Made by a program: the position numbers and the translations under genes. From positions 1-18,459 of the forward strand of contig JAUWWB010000003.1 of the NCBI GenBank assembly GCA_030617085.1: DNA of 18,459 bases, written 5' to 3'. The notes below the pieces were generated by a model that did no database searches, had not been told where the DNA came from, and worked only from the letters and a program-made list of their open reading frames with translations. Positions 6,119 through 13,536 of this stretch are shown one piece after another. Each line of letters opens with the position of its first letter. The first letter of the stretch is position 1. The DNA is from Candidatus Omnitrophota bacterium (GTDB lineage Bacteria > Omnitrophota > Gorgyraeia > Tantalellales > Tantalellaceae).

Positions 6119-7189
6119 CCTCACCTCCTCGATCCACCCTCCGCCAACAACGATCTCTCCGTCGTAGAATACCGCGGCCTGGCCCGGTGTGGGGGCGAAC
6201 TGGGGCTCTTTGAATTCGACTACCGCCTCTTCGTCTCCGCGGGGTGTAACCCTTGCCGGGGCTTTTTTGCCGTTATAGCGGATCCTCGTGGCGAACTCGC
6301 GTGGCCTGTCGAGTTTTTCCAATGTCAGCCAGTTGATGCCGGCGACGAGTATTTTTCTGTTCATCGCGTGATGTTTTTCGCCGACCGTTATCGTGTTATT
6401 GTCGGGGTCGATCTTCAGCACGTACACCGGCTCCGGACGGGCCAGCCCGAGCCCGCGCCGCTGCCCGACGGTGTATGAGGCGATGCCTTTGTGCGTCCCG
6501 ACCACCTTGCCCGAAACATCGACGATGTCGCCCGGGGTGAACGCGCCGGCGCCGATCTTTTTAAGGTATTCGCGGTATCCGCCGTCGGCTTCCGCGAAAC
6601 ATATGTCCTGGCTCGACTTGCGCCCGGCGGAGGTGAAGTCATGTTCCATCGCGATCCCGCGCACCTCTTCCCCGGAAAGCCCGCCGACCGGGAATTCGAT
6701 AAGGGGGAGCGTCTCTCTTGATATGTCGTAAAGGAAGTACGACTGGTCGCGCTGTTTGTCCCGGGCTTCCGCCAGGTAATAGTTTCCGTCACGCTCCAGG
6801 ATACGGGCGTAATGCCCGGTGGCTATCTTTTCGGCGCCCAGCTCGCGCGCCTTCCGGAGAAGGCACCCGAACTTTATCTTGCTGTTGCAGTAGACGCAGG
6901 GGTTCGGCGTCCTTCCGCGGGTGTACTCGCGCGCGAAATATGTCTTGACCACGCCGGCGAACTCCTTCGAGAGGTCCACGACGTAATACGGTATTTCCAG
7001 GTCCTCCGCGACGCTGCGCGCGTACTGGATGGCCTCGAGGGAACAGCACAGTCTCTCCCCGCCGGCGCCGCACTCCTCCCTGGGCCATGTCTTTATGGTC
7101 ATTCCTATGACATCGTACCCTTTTCTCTTAAGCTCGAGCGCCGCTACACTCGAATCCACCCCTCCTGACATCGCCGCGACAGCGCGCAT
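6116..7189 (-). CDS. mnmA: tRNA-specific 2-thiouridylase MnmA
   Basis: A 357-residue PP-loop enzyme that places the sulfur of s2U34 in Glu, Gln and Lys tRNAs. The N-terminus MRAVAAMSGGVDSS carries the ATP-pyrophosphatase motif at residues 8-14. A Cys within TPNPCVYCNSKIKFG (Cys98/Cys101) and a second in SSQDICF (Cys197) match the two catalytic cysteines. ATGHYAR and TVGQRRGLG are further family motifs, and the length is usual. I reject the long upstream extension (to 7366). The ATG at 7189 follows GGAGGTGATC at good spacing, 5 nt after the apbE stop, so the two are coupled. The TAG stop (6116-6118) overlaps the 3' end of the convergent tRNA-Met gene, so read-through transcripts would be antisense to that tRNA. 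Confidence 0.97.
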   Translation of the reverse strand: MRAVAAMSGGVDSSVAALELKRKGYDVIGMTIKTWPREECGAGGERLCCSLEAIQYARSVAEDLEIPYYVVDLSKEFAGVVKTYFAREYTRGRTPNPCVYCNSKIKFGCLLRKARELGAEKIATGHYARILERDGNYYLAEARDKQRDQSYFLYDISRETLPLIEFPVGGLSGEEVRGIAMEHDFTSAGRKSSQDICFAEADGGYREYLKKIGAGAFTPGDIVDVSGKVVGTHKGIASYTVGQRRGLGLARPEPVYVLKIDPDNNTITVGEKHHAMNRKILVAGINWLTLEKLDRPREFATRIRYNGKKAPARVTPRGDEEAVVEFKEPQFAPTPGQAAVFYDGEIVVGGGWIEEVR

Positions 7190-7194
7190 GAAGA

Positions 7195-8214
7195 TCACCT
7201 CCCCGCCAGATATTTCTCCGCCCCTTTGGAAAAACTCACCACCGGACGGCGTCCGGCGCATTCGACCACGATTATCGAGACATCCTCCATGGTATCGGCA
7301 AGCGCCATGGCTTTTTCCCTGCCCATTGCCATCATCCCGGTAGCCAGCGCGTCCGCTCTGGCGCATGCAGGCGCAATCACCGTTACGCTGGACGGGAGCT
7401 CCCTTACCGCTTCCCCGCGTGACGGATCGATTATGTGCGATATGCCTTCGCCTGTCCTCCTGTCGATCACCACGTTCTCGTAATCGCCGCTCGTAGCGAC
7501 GGCCATGTCCTTAACGTCAAGCGCGACAACGACCGACCTCGCGCCCGGCCTCCTTATCCCTATCTTCCACGGGGCGCCGTCATCCTTCGCCCCACAGTAA
7601 ATGTCGCCCCCGGCGTTGACCATGACGCCCGTTATCCCTTTTTCCTTGAACAGCCCTGCCATCCGGTCGACGATGTATCCTTTCGCGATCCCCGAAAGGT
7701 CTATCCACGCGCCTTTACGAAGCGTGACGGTCCTTCCATCGTCAAGCATCACGACGTTTTCCCACCCGACCCCGTCAAAACTTTCGGGGATCCTGTCGCG
7801 GATCCGCTCGGGCATGTGCTTATAGAACCCCTCCGCCTTGAGCACCGGCGCTACCGTTATGTCAAACTCCCCGTCCGTCAGGCGGCTGATCCTGCCGGCC
7901 TCCGTGAGCAGACCGAACAGCTCCGTCGAGACTTTCCGCGTCCGGACGATATTAAGCAGGTTGGCCTCGCTGCCGGGGTAGAAGGCGCTGAACCTTTTCT
8001 CCAGCGCGCGCGCCTCGCCCATGGCCCCATAAACGGCCTTCCCCAGCTCCGCCCTGGAAATTCCAACCGCACGCGGGATCGAGGCTTTAACCTGCACGAA
8101 CGTATGCATGAGCGGCTCGATCCGCGAGTATTCGATCGGCCTGTCGGAGCGAATACAACCCGAGGTCAGAAGCATAGTCAGTGCGGCAAGTATTGAACAA
8201 AGGAGTCTCTTCAT
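7195..8214 (-). CDS. apbE: ApbE family FAD:protein FMN transferase, lipoprotein
   Basis: A 339-residue protein starting MKRLLCSILA with a lipoprotein signal ending LTSGC, so Cys20 is probably lipidated and the enzyme faces the periplasm. ApbE motifs appear in order: EKRFSAFYPGSEANLLN, FDITVAPVL, WIDLSGIAKGYIVDRM, VNAGGDIYCG, SHIIDPSRGE and CARADALATGMMAMG. The last, with its Asp, helps hold Mg and FAD. ApbE attaches FMN by a phosphoester bond to Thr/Ser of partners such as Rnf or Nqr subunits; no such partner is in the window. A GTG at 8250 would start inside a repeat, so I prefer the ATG at 8214, although its ribosome site is weak. mnmA follows after 5 nt. A stretch of repeats separates it from panB. 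Confidence 0.95.
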   Translation of the reverse strand: MKRLLCSILAALTMLLTSGCIRSDRPIEYSRIEPLMHTFVQVKASIPRAVGISRAELGKAVYGAMGEARALEKRFSAFYPGSEANLLNIVRTRKVSTELFGLLTEAGRISRLTDGEFDITVAPVLKAEGFYKHMPERIRDRIPESFDGVGWENVVMLDDGRTVTLRKGAWIDLSGIAKGYIVDRMAGLFKEKGITGVMVNAGGDIYCGAKDDGAPWKIGIRRPGARSVVVALDVKDMAVATSGDYENVVIDRRTGEGISHIIDPSRGEAVRELPSSVTVIAPACARADALATGMMAMGREKAMALADTMEDVSIIVVECAGRRPVVSFSKGAEKYLAGR

Positions 8215-8240
8215 TTCGTTTTTACGTTTCCACAGGTTAA

Positions 8241-8267
8241 GGGCAGGCACAGGGGCCTGCCCCTACA
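8241..8267 (-). repeat. GGGCAGGC stem-loop repeat, copy b
   Basis: 27-nt core GGGCAGGC-ACAGGG-GCCTGCCC-CTACA on the plus strand, 26 nt upstream of the apbE ATG. It is identical to the cores of copies c, d and e and has the same orientation to the flanking genes. Confidence 0.9.
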
Positions 8268-8287
8268 TTTTTAATCCCGTTACCCAA

Positions 8288-8424
8288 GGGGTATGGCGGA
8301 GGGGTCCGCGCGCAGTTCCGATGCCGTTCTGCATGGCATCGGATGTTTGAGCACCCCTCGACTTCGCTCGGGACGGTTCAGGGGCGGTGAGCTTGTCGAA
8401 CCGCGGACCCCTCCGCCATACCCC
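8288..8424. repeat. Double-hairpin element H, copy 2, with a 50-bp insertion
   Basis: The 21-bp arms 8288-8308 and 8404-8424 are the same as in copy 1 (2438-2524). The inner stem is CCGATGCC/GGCATCGG where copy 1 has TTGATGCC/GGCATCAA, so two adjacent pairs changed together. A 50-nt segment (8354-8403) interrupts the right half. That insert has its own interrupted inverted repeat, TCGAC..GCTC with GAGC..GTCGA, and resembles a separate repeat family. Non-coding, between apbE and panB. Confidence 0.85.
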
Positions 8425-8439
8425 GGACGTCACTATTCG

Positions 8440-8465
8440 CCAAGGTCCGCGTGAGAGCCGTCAGC
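8440..8465. repeat. Short 26-bp relative of element H, copy 1
   Basis: 26 nt starting CCAAGGTCCGCG and ending GAGCCGTCAGC, exactly repeated at 13508-13533. Its ends match the outer flanks of element H (CCAAGG and GTCAGC) while the long stem is missing, as in an internally deleted form. Confidence 0.75.
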
Positions 8466-8495
8466 ATTCGCCCAGGATCCGCGGACGCACGTCTG

Positions 8496-9305
8496 TTACG
8501 ATGTGAATGAATGTTCGTCGCCGGGGAAGGCACCTGATTCGGCTTCGTTTTTGAAGGCCTTGATCGCTTCCAGCATCGTGCGGTTGACCTCGGCGTAGCG
8601 TTTTACGAACTTCGGGGTGAACCTGTCGAAATAGCCCACCAGGTCGTGCGTGACAAGCGCCTGCCCGTCGCAGTGCTTTCCGGCGCCTATGCCGATAGTG
8701 GGGATACTGAGCTCGCTTGTGATCTTTTTCGCGAGGCGCGCCGGGACGCATTCCAGGATAAGGGCGAAGCAGCCCGCCTCCTCCAGGGCGGCGGCATCCT
8801 CGATAAGCCTCTCCGCGGAAGCGGCGTCGGTGCCCTGGACCCTGTATCCTCCCAGCTTGCTGACGCTTTGCGGGGTGAGCCCGATATGCCCGAGAACGGG
8901 TATTCCGGCATCCACCATGGCCCTGACGCGGGATAAGACCTCCCTGCCGCCTTCGACCTTCACTGCCTCGCACCCGGCCTCTTTCAGGAACCTGCCGGCG
9001 TTCCGCACGGCTTCCTCGTCGCTCGCCTGGTAGGACATGAAAGGCATGTCCCCGATCAGGAACGCGCGCTCCACTCCTCTGCGCGCGGCCTTCGAGTGGT
9101 GGATCATCTCATCCATCGTCACGGGGACGGTCGAATCATACCCCAGCATGACCATGCCGACGGAATCCCCGACCAGCACCGCGTCTATGCCCGCGGAATC
9201 TATAAGCCAGGCCATGGGATGATCATAAGCGGTAAGCAGGGTGATCTTCTCCCCGCTCTCCTTCTTCCGCCTGAAATCCAGTATTGTGAACTTGTCGTTT
9301 GTCAT
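8496..9305 (-). CDS. panB: 3-methyl-2-oxobutanoate hydroxymethyltransferase PanB
   Basis: A 269-residue TIM-barrel enzyme of coenzyme A synthesis. It transfers a hydroxymethyl group from 5,10-methylene-THF to 2-oxoisovalerate to give ketopantoate. Visible motifs are LTAYDHPMA, VGDSVGMVMLGYDSTVPVT (Asp47, a Mg ligand), LIGDMPFMSY (Asp86), VKVEGG (Lys116), GHIGLTPQSVSKLGGYRVQG and LECVPA (Glu185, the catalytic acid position). The length is usual (about 264). The ATG at 9305 has a weak AGAAG ribosome site. It follows metF after 65 nt occupied by a GGGCAGGC repeat. Its methyl-group donor is the product of FolD encoded in the same run, so pantoate synthesis is placed next to its C1 supply. Confidence 0.97.
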   Translation of the reverse strand: MTNDKFTILDFRRKKESGEKITLLTAYDHPMAWLIDSAGIDAVLVGDSVGMVMLGYDSTVPVTMDEMIHHSKAARRGVERAFLIGDMPFMSYQASDEEAVRNAGRFLKEAGCEAVKVEGGREVLSRVRAMVDAGIPVLGHIGLTPQSVSKLGGYRVQGTDAASAERLIEDAAALEEAGCFALILECVPARLAKKITSELSIPTIGIGAGKHCDGQALVTHDLVGYFDRFTPKFVKRYAEVNRTMLEAIKAFKNEAESGAFPGDEHSFTS

Positions 9306-9323
9306 GATGTCTTCTTAGTAAAA

Positions 9324-9350
9324 GGGCAGGCACAGGGGCCTGCCCCTACA
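9324..9350 (-). repeat. GGGCAGGC stem-loop repeat, copy c
   Basis: 27-nt core identical to copies b, d and e, lying 18 nt upstream of the panB start, in the metF-panB gap. The hairpin would lie just upstream of the ribosome site in the transcript. Confidence 0.9.
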
Positions 9351-9370
9351 TGCAATTAGGCCGCTCCGAA

Positions 9371-10249
9371 CTACGGACCGCCCACCCTGTCAAGCACCTT
9401 TGCCACGAGGTAATTTGCCCTTATCGGCATGAAATGCACTCCGTCGCACATTTCGCGGATGGATAACAGGATATCCGCGGCGATCGCTACGGATTCCGCT
9501 TCCACGTCCCGGGCCTTTTCCATTCTTTCGATTATGGAGGGGGGTATTACCACGCCGGGGATGTTTTCGTCCATGTACCGCGCCATCCGGGCGGAGCGCA
9601 GCGGGACGATCCCTCCCAGGAGCTTTATCCGCGGCCTTAAATGTTCTATCGCCTTCACGAACCTTGCAAAACTGTCCGGGTCAAAGACCGCCTGCGTCTG
9701 GAAAAACCGCGCCCCTTCTTCGACTTTCTTTTCCATCTTGATGATCTCCGGCTCCAGGGGGTCGGCACCCGGGTTCACCACTCCGCCGACATAGAGACGG
9801 GGGGCGGCGTTGAGCTTGTTCCCCGAGAGGTCCCGCCCGTCCTGAAGCTCCTTGAGGGCGTGCAGCAGCCCTATGGAGTCCAGGTCGTACACGGCCTTCG
9901 CCTCGGGATGATCCCCCAGGGACGGATGGTCGCCCGTCATGACCAGCACGTTGCGGATGCCGAGAACGTACGCCGAAAGGATATCGGACTGCAGCGCTAT
10001 GCGGTTTCGATCGCGGCATGTGATCTGGCAGATCGGCTCATACCCGTTATCCTGGAGGAGCTTGCTTGAGGCGATAGAGCCCAGCCGCATGACGGAGCTC
10101 TGCTGGTCGGTAACGTTGACCGCATCGACCCTGCCGCGCACGCATTCCAGTTCCTCGAAGACGGCATCGAGAGACACCCCTTTCGGGGGCCCGATCTCCG
10201 TCGTCACGACAAACTTCCCTTTTTTCAGCGCGTCTTCAAACACCGACAT
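9371..10249 (-). CDS. metF: Methylenetetrahydrofolate reductase MetF
   Basis: A 292-residue FAD-dependent TIM-barrel enzyme reducing methylene-THF to methyl-THF. TTEIGPPKG holds the conserved Glu (Glu18) used in catalysis, VNVTDQQSSVMRLGS is the next strand-loop, and ICQITCRDRNRIALQSDILSAY and NVLVMTGDHP form the flavin site. GARFFQTQAVFD is near the C-terminal side of the barrel. It is the size of single-domain bacterial MetF. The ATG at 10249 has AGGA upstream, and its start overlaps the folD stop by 14 nt. With fhs, fchA and folD just upstream, it would complete the formate-to-methyl-THF branch. No MetV/zinc-finger partner is seen here. The stop TAG sits in CGAACTA, shared with other gene ends. 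Confidence 0.96.
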   Translation of the reverse strand: MSVFEDALKKGKFVVTTEIGPPKGVSLDAVFEELECVRGRVDAVNVTDQQSSVMRLGSIASSKLLQDNGYEPICQITCRDRNRIALQSDILSAYVLGIRNVLVMTGDHPSLGDHPEAKAVYDLDSIGLLHALKELQDGRDLSGNKLNAAPRLYVGGVVNPGADPLEPEIIKMEKKVEEGARFFQTQAVFDPDSFARFVKAIEHLRPRIKLLGGIVPLRSARMARYMDENIPGVVIPPSIIERMEKARDVEAESVAIAADILLSIREMCDGVHFMPIRANYLVAKVLDRVGGP

Positions 10250-11099
10250 TTTGATTCCTGTACGCTCTTAATACATTCCGCATCAGTATGGATACGGTGA
10301 CCGGGCCGACGCCTCCCGGAACAGGCGTAATGAGTGATGCCTTTTCCGCCGCCTCGGAAAACTTGACGTCACCGACTATCCTGTCACCCACCCGGTTGAT
10401 GCCCACATCTATCACAACGGCGCCTTCGGCGATCCAGTCGCCCCTGACCATCTCCGGCTTGCCCACCGCGACGACCAGGACGTCCGCGCCTTTAGCGTGA
10501 GCCTGAAGCTTGCCTTTTTTCGCCGTGGCGATATGGCAGACGGTCGTGGTGGCCATCTCGTTAAGCATCATCAGGCTCAAGGGCTTGCCCACGATAGCGG
10601 AATGCCCGATGATCACGACTTCCTTGCCGTACAGATCGATCCCCCGGACGCGCAGCATCTTCATGACCGCCCCCGGCGTGCACGGAACGATATCGGCGTC
10701 TCTTCTTAATAACCTGCCGAGATTATGCGGATGCAGTCCCTCGGCGTCTTTCTCCGGCATGATGCGGGAGACCGCCGTAGCGTGATCTATCCCTTCCGGA
10801 AGGGGTTTCTGGACGATTATCGCCGTAACGTCCCTGTCCGAATTCAGCTTTTCGATCTCTTCGGCGAGGCCATCCTGCGAAATATCCGCTCCAAGCGTGC
10901 GGGTTGAGAATTCCACGCCGACAAGTCCGGCCGTTCTCTTCTGCATGTTTACATAGATCTCGGCGTCCTCGCCGCCGCCGGCGATGAGGGAGACAAGCCT
11001 GGGCGGCCTTCCGGCAGAAGACCGGATCTTTAGGATGTTCTCTTTTACGGCGGCATTGATCTGCCGCGCTATTTCCCGCCCGTCAATCAGTTCCGCCAT
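10236..11099 (-). CDS. folD: Methylenetetrahydrofolate dehydrogenase/cyclohydrolase FolD (motif variants)
   Basis: A 287-residue protein with the FolD fold. It converts methylene-THF to methenyl- and formyl-THF or runs in reverse. Visible motifs are VQKPLPEGID, KDAEGLHPHNLGRL, PCTPGAVMKML, the Rossmann segment GKEVVIIGHSAIVGKPLSLM (residues ~158-177) and ITPVPGGVGPVTVSIL. Two positions differ from the classical enzyme. The Y-x-x-x-K motif reads YVNMQK, with Gln53 at the catalytic Lys spacing from Tyr49 and Lys54 one residue later. KDVDG is also KDAEG, with Glu120 for Asp. These suggest a variant subfamily, perhaps with weak cyclohydrolase activity. It overlaps fchA by 17 nt and metF by 14 nt. 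Confidence 0.96.
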   Translation of the reverse strand: MAELIDGREIARQINAAVKENILKIRSSAGRPPRLVSLIAGGGEDAEIYVNMQKRTAGLVGVEFSTRTLGADISQDGLAEEIEKLNSDRDVTAIIVQKPLPEGIDHATAVSRIMPEKDAEGLHPHNLGRLLRRDADIVPCTPGAVMKMLRVRGIDLYGKEVVIIGHSAIVGKPLSLMMLNEMATTTVCHIATAKKGKLQAHAKGADVLVVAVGKPEMVRGDWIAEGAVVIDVGINRVGDRIVGDVKFSEAAEKASLITPVPGGVGPVTVSILMRNVLRAYRNQNVGV

Positions 11100-11718
11100 G
11101 TCCGCCCTTCGCCTTCATGATCTTTTCAACCCGTTCGCTTATTTCCATCTCCGCGCGATCGATATCTTTACCCATGGCATCAAGCTCTTTCCGGGCCCTT
11201 TCGACAAACAAACGGTCGTCGATCCGGTTAAGATTGACCTCCACGTTAAGCCGCGCGGAATGAAACGCCGACTTGAGAATGCGCGAGGCGCACCCGATGT
11301 CCGTGGCGAGGTTCATGTTGCCGTTCTCGACAAGACGGCGCGTCACATCCATTGACTCTCCGCATTCACAGCATATCTTCATCGGCACCTCGGACGCGGC
11401 ATAGTATTCGTTCCGCACCGGTCGCCCGGACGATAGCGCCTCCATCAGCTCAGCGAACACCCTGCAGTCATCGTCAACCAGCCGGGAAAGGCATTCCAGG
11501 CTTTTCCTCTGCTTTTCCCCCGCCTCTAAAAGCCCGCGCTGCTCTTCCGCTGGCTTGCCGGGCCCGATGCTGTAGTTGAGCACCATCAGGTTGAGCCCGG
11601 CGCCTATCGCCGCGGTAAGCGCGGAAGCGCTTCCGCCCCCGGGAACGGCCTTTCGCTCCGACAGGCCCTTTAGATACCCCTCAACAGTGCCCCGCAGATA
11701 ATCCGTCATGTCCGTCAA
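11083..11718 (-). CDS. fchA: FTCD_C/FchA-type methenyl-THF cyclohydrolase or cyclodeaminase
   Basis: A 211-residue, helix-rich protein of the formimidoyl-THF cyclodeaminase C-terminal family. PGGGSASALTAAIGAGLN (from residue ~26) is the family signature near the N-terminus, and NMNLATDIGCASRILKSAFHSARLNVEVNL is the second conserved helix pair. In organisms with fhs and folD beside it, this protein usually serves as methenyl-THF cyclohydrolase rather than in histidine breakdown; that assignment is from context. The start is uncertain. A TTG at 11718 overlaps the fhs stop (TTGA) and has AAGGA at good spacing, while the ATG at 11709 gives 208 residues with a weaker site. It overlaps folD by 17 nt, so the four C1 genes are tightly coupled. 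Confidence 0.85.
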   Translation of the reverse strand: MTDMTDYLRGTVEGYLKGLSERKAVPGGGSASALTAAIGAGLNLMVLNYSIGPGKPAEEQRGLLEAGEKQRKSLECLSRLVDDDCRVFAELMEALSSGRPVRNEYYAASEVPMKICCECGESMDVTRRLVENGNMNLATDIGCASRILKSAFHSARLNVEVNLNRIDDRLFVERARKELDAMGKDIDRAEMEISERVEKIMKAKGGHGGTD

Positions 11719-13418
11719 TACAATCCTTTCGTCCCGCCGGTCTTAACGTCAATATCGATGCCGGTTCCCCGCGGGACCTTCGGCAGGCCCGGCATGGTGT
11801 TTATTCCCTCACATCTCACGGTGATGTATCCGGCTCCCACCGCTGCCTCGACGTTTTCAACGGCAAGCTTGAACCCCCTGGGCCGACCTTTCCTGTCCGG
11901 GTTATTGGAAAGCGAAAGATGCGTCTTGGCCATGCATACCGGCATCTGATCAAGCCCGGCATTCTCAAGCCGTTCAATGCTCTGTTCGGCCTGCTCGGAG
12001 TACCTGACCTCGGCGGCGCCGTACATGGACTTCGCGACGCGCTCGATCTTGCTCTTCAGGTTCATGTCGACGGGATAGAGGTACCGCATTTTTGGCTTTT
12101 CCTGCGCCGCTTTGACGACGGCCCGCGCCAGTTCCATGCCGCCCTTGCTGCCGAGCTTATAGACCTCGCTGACGGCCACGCCCTGGACGCCAAGGGCTTC
12201 GGCACGCCTGAGGACCACCTCCAGTTCTTTCTTCGTATCGCTGTCAAACCTGTTGACGCACACCACTATCGGGATCCCGAACATCTTGAGGTTCTCGACC
12301 TGTTTTTCAAGGTTGGAACAGCCCCTGTCAACGGCGGACAGGTTCTCTTTTTTAAGCGCGGCCGGGACGGAAGAGCCCTTGAAGGGAAAATCGCCGCTAT
12401 GGACCTTGAGCGCCCTGACCGAGCAGTTGATAACGGCCACATCAGGCTTAAGGTTTGACTGGCGGCATTTTATATCGATAAACTTCTCGGCGCCAAGGTC
12501 CACCCCGAACCCGCTTTCCGTCACGGTATAGTCAGCCAGCTTAACGGCCAGCTTATCCGCGATAACCGAACTTGAGCCATGCGAGACGTTGGCAAACGTG
12601 CCGGTATGGACAAAACAGGGCGTGTGCTCATTAGTCTGCATGAGGTTGGGGTCCAGCGCTCTTTTCATGAGCACGGCCATGGCGCCCGCGACTTTGAGTT
12701 CCTCGGCGGTAACAGGCTTACCGTCCTTGCGGAAACCGACAACGATCCGCCCCAGGCGTGCCCGCAGATCTTTCAGGCTTTCCGCGAGGGAAAGTATCGC
12801 CATGCACTCTCCCGCGGGCGTGATGTCCACACCCGTTTTTCTGCTGATGCCGTGGAGCTTGCCGCCGCCCCCGATCGTGACGTTCCTGAGGGCCCTGTCG
12901 TTATTGTCCAACACCCGCTTCAACGTCACGCCTTCCTTGTCAAAGCCGCGCATCGTCCCACGGAAAAGGGCGTTGTCAATGAAAGAAACGCACAGGTTCT
13001 GCGCGCTGGAGACCGCGTGCGAATCGCCGGTCAGATGCAGGTTGACATCCTCCGCGGGCAGGACCTGGGAATGGCCCCCGCCGGCAGCGCCCCCCTTGAT
13101 GCCAAAAACAGGGCCCAGCGAGGGCTGCCGTATGCAGGAAATGGCCTTTTTCCCGAGCTTGTTCAGCGCCATCGCGAGGCCGATCGTGTTCACGGTCTTG
13201 CCTTCGCCCAGATGGGTAGGGGTAATGGACGTGATCAGCACCAGCTTGCCGTCCTTGCGCTTTTTCAAAGACTCGCCCAAGCCGTCCGCCGAGACCTTCG
13301 CGACATACTTGCCGTATTTGGTCAAATATTTCGACGCGATGCCCGCCTTTTTCGCGACGTCCTCAATATCCCTGAGCTTCACCTCCGCCGCCACCCGGGC
13401 GTCATAACTATAGGCCAT
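11715..13418 (-). CDS. fhs: Formate-tetrahydrofolate ligase Fhs
   Basis: A 567-residue ATP-dependent enzyme making 10-formyl-THF from formate. The nucleotide-binding loop is TPTHLGEGKT (residues 66-75), followed by the signature PSLGPVFGIKGGAAGGGHSQ and then VNLHLTGDSHAVSSAQNL. PVVVCVNRFDSDTKKE-type sequence (here IPIVVCVNRFDSD) and the C-terminal MPGLPKVPRGTGIDID complete the match. It is the usual length. The long frame continues upstream to 13616, but the ATG at 13418, MAYSYDAR, has AAGGAG at ideal spacing and aligns with the family start. It is the first gene of the C1 set and is followed by fchA with a 4-nt overlap if TTG is used. Upstream is a 118-nt gap with repeats, which could separate it from rnhB or hold a promoter that I cannot pick out. 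Confidence 0.97.
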   Translation of the reverse strand: MAYSYDARVAAEVKLRDIEDVAKKAGIASKYLTKYGKYVAKVSADGLGESLKKRKDGKLVLITSITPTHLGEGKTVNTIGLAMALNKLGKKAISCIRQPSLGPVFGIKGGAAGGGHSQVLPAEDVNLHLTGDSHAVSSAQNLCVSFIDNALFRGTMRGFDKEGVTLKRVLDNNDRALRNVTIGGGGKLHGISRKTGVDITPAGECMAILSLAESLKDLRARLGRIVVGFRKDGKPVTAEELKVAGAMAVLMKRALDPNLMQTNEHTPCFVHTGTFANVSHGSSSVIADKLAVKLADYTVTESGFGVDLGAEKFIDIKCRQSNLKPDVAVINCSVRALKVHSGDFPFKGSSVPAALKKENLSAVDRGCSNLEKQVENLKMFGIPIVVCVNRFDSDTKKELEVVLRRAEALGVQGVAVSEVYKLGSKGGMELARAVVKAAQEKPKMRYLYPVDMNLKSKIERVAKSMYGAAEVRYSEQAEQSIERLENAGLDQMPVCMAKTHLSLSNNPDRKGRPRGFKLAVENVEAAVGAGYITVRCEGINTMPGLPKVPRGTGIDIDVKTGGTKGLY

Positions 13419-13460
13419 TTTCTTCTCCTTCGTTAAACAGAATACAGACAATAGGGTAAA

Positions 13461-13487
13461 GGGCAGGCACAGGGGCCTGCCCCTACA
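13461..13487 (-). repeat. GGGCAGGC stem-loop repeat, copy d
   Basis: Core identical to copies b, c and e, with the GGGTAAA flank also seen at a and e. It lies 42 nt upstream of the fhs ATG. Confidence 0.9.
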
Positions 13488-13507
13488 TTTTCTTTTGTTC
13501 GCGTTAC

Positions 13508-13533
13508 CCAAGGTCCGCGTGAGAGCCGTCAGC
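13508..13533. repeat. Short 26-bp relative of element H, copy 2
   Basis: Exact match to 8440-8465 over 26 nt. Preceded by CGTTAC, the same string that precedes the long element at 8279-8284, which supports descent by internal deletion. It ends four bases before the rnhB stop codon. Confidence 0.75.
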
Positions 13534-13536
13534 GAA

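Noticed and set aside
7190..7366. 59-residue N-terminal extension of MnmA
   Set aside because: It overlaps the apbE coding region, lacks conservation, and the ATG at 7189 has a strong ribosome site.
8241..8267. Intrinsic terminator
   Set aside because: The stem is strong, but on the minus strand it is followed by only TTA and then mixed sequence, with no T-run, and downstream genes appear to be co-oriented.
12579..13436. Two long plus-strand frames of 272-285 codons
   Set aside because: Both are antisense to the N-terminal half of fhs and show no motifs.
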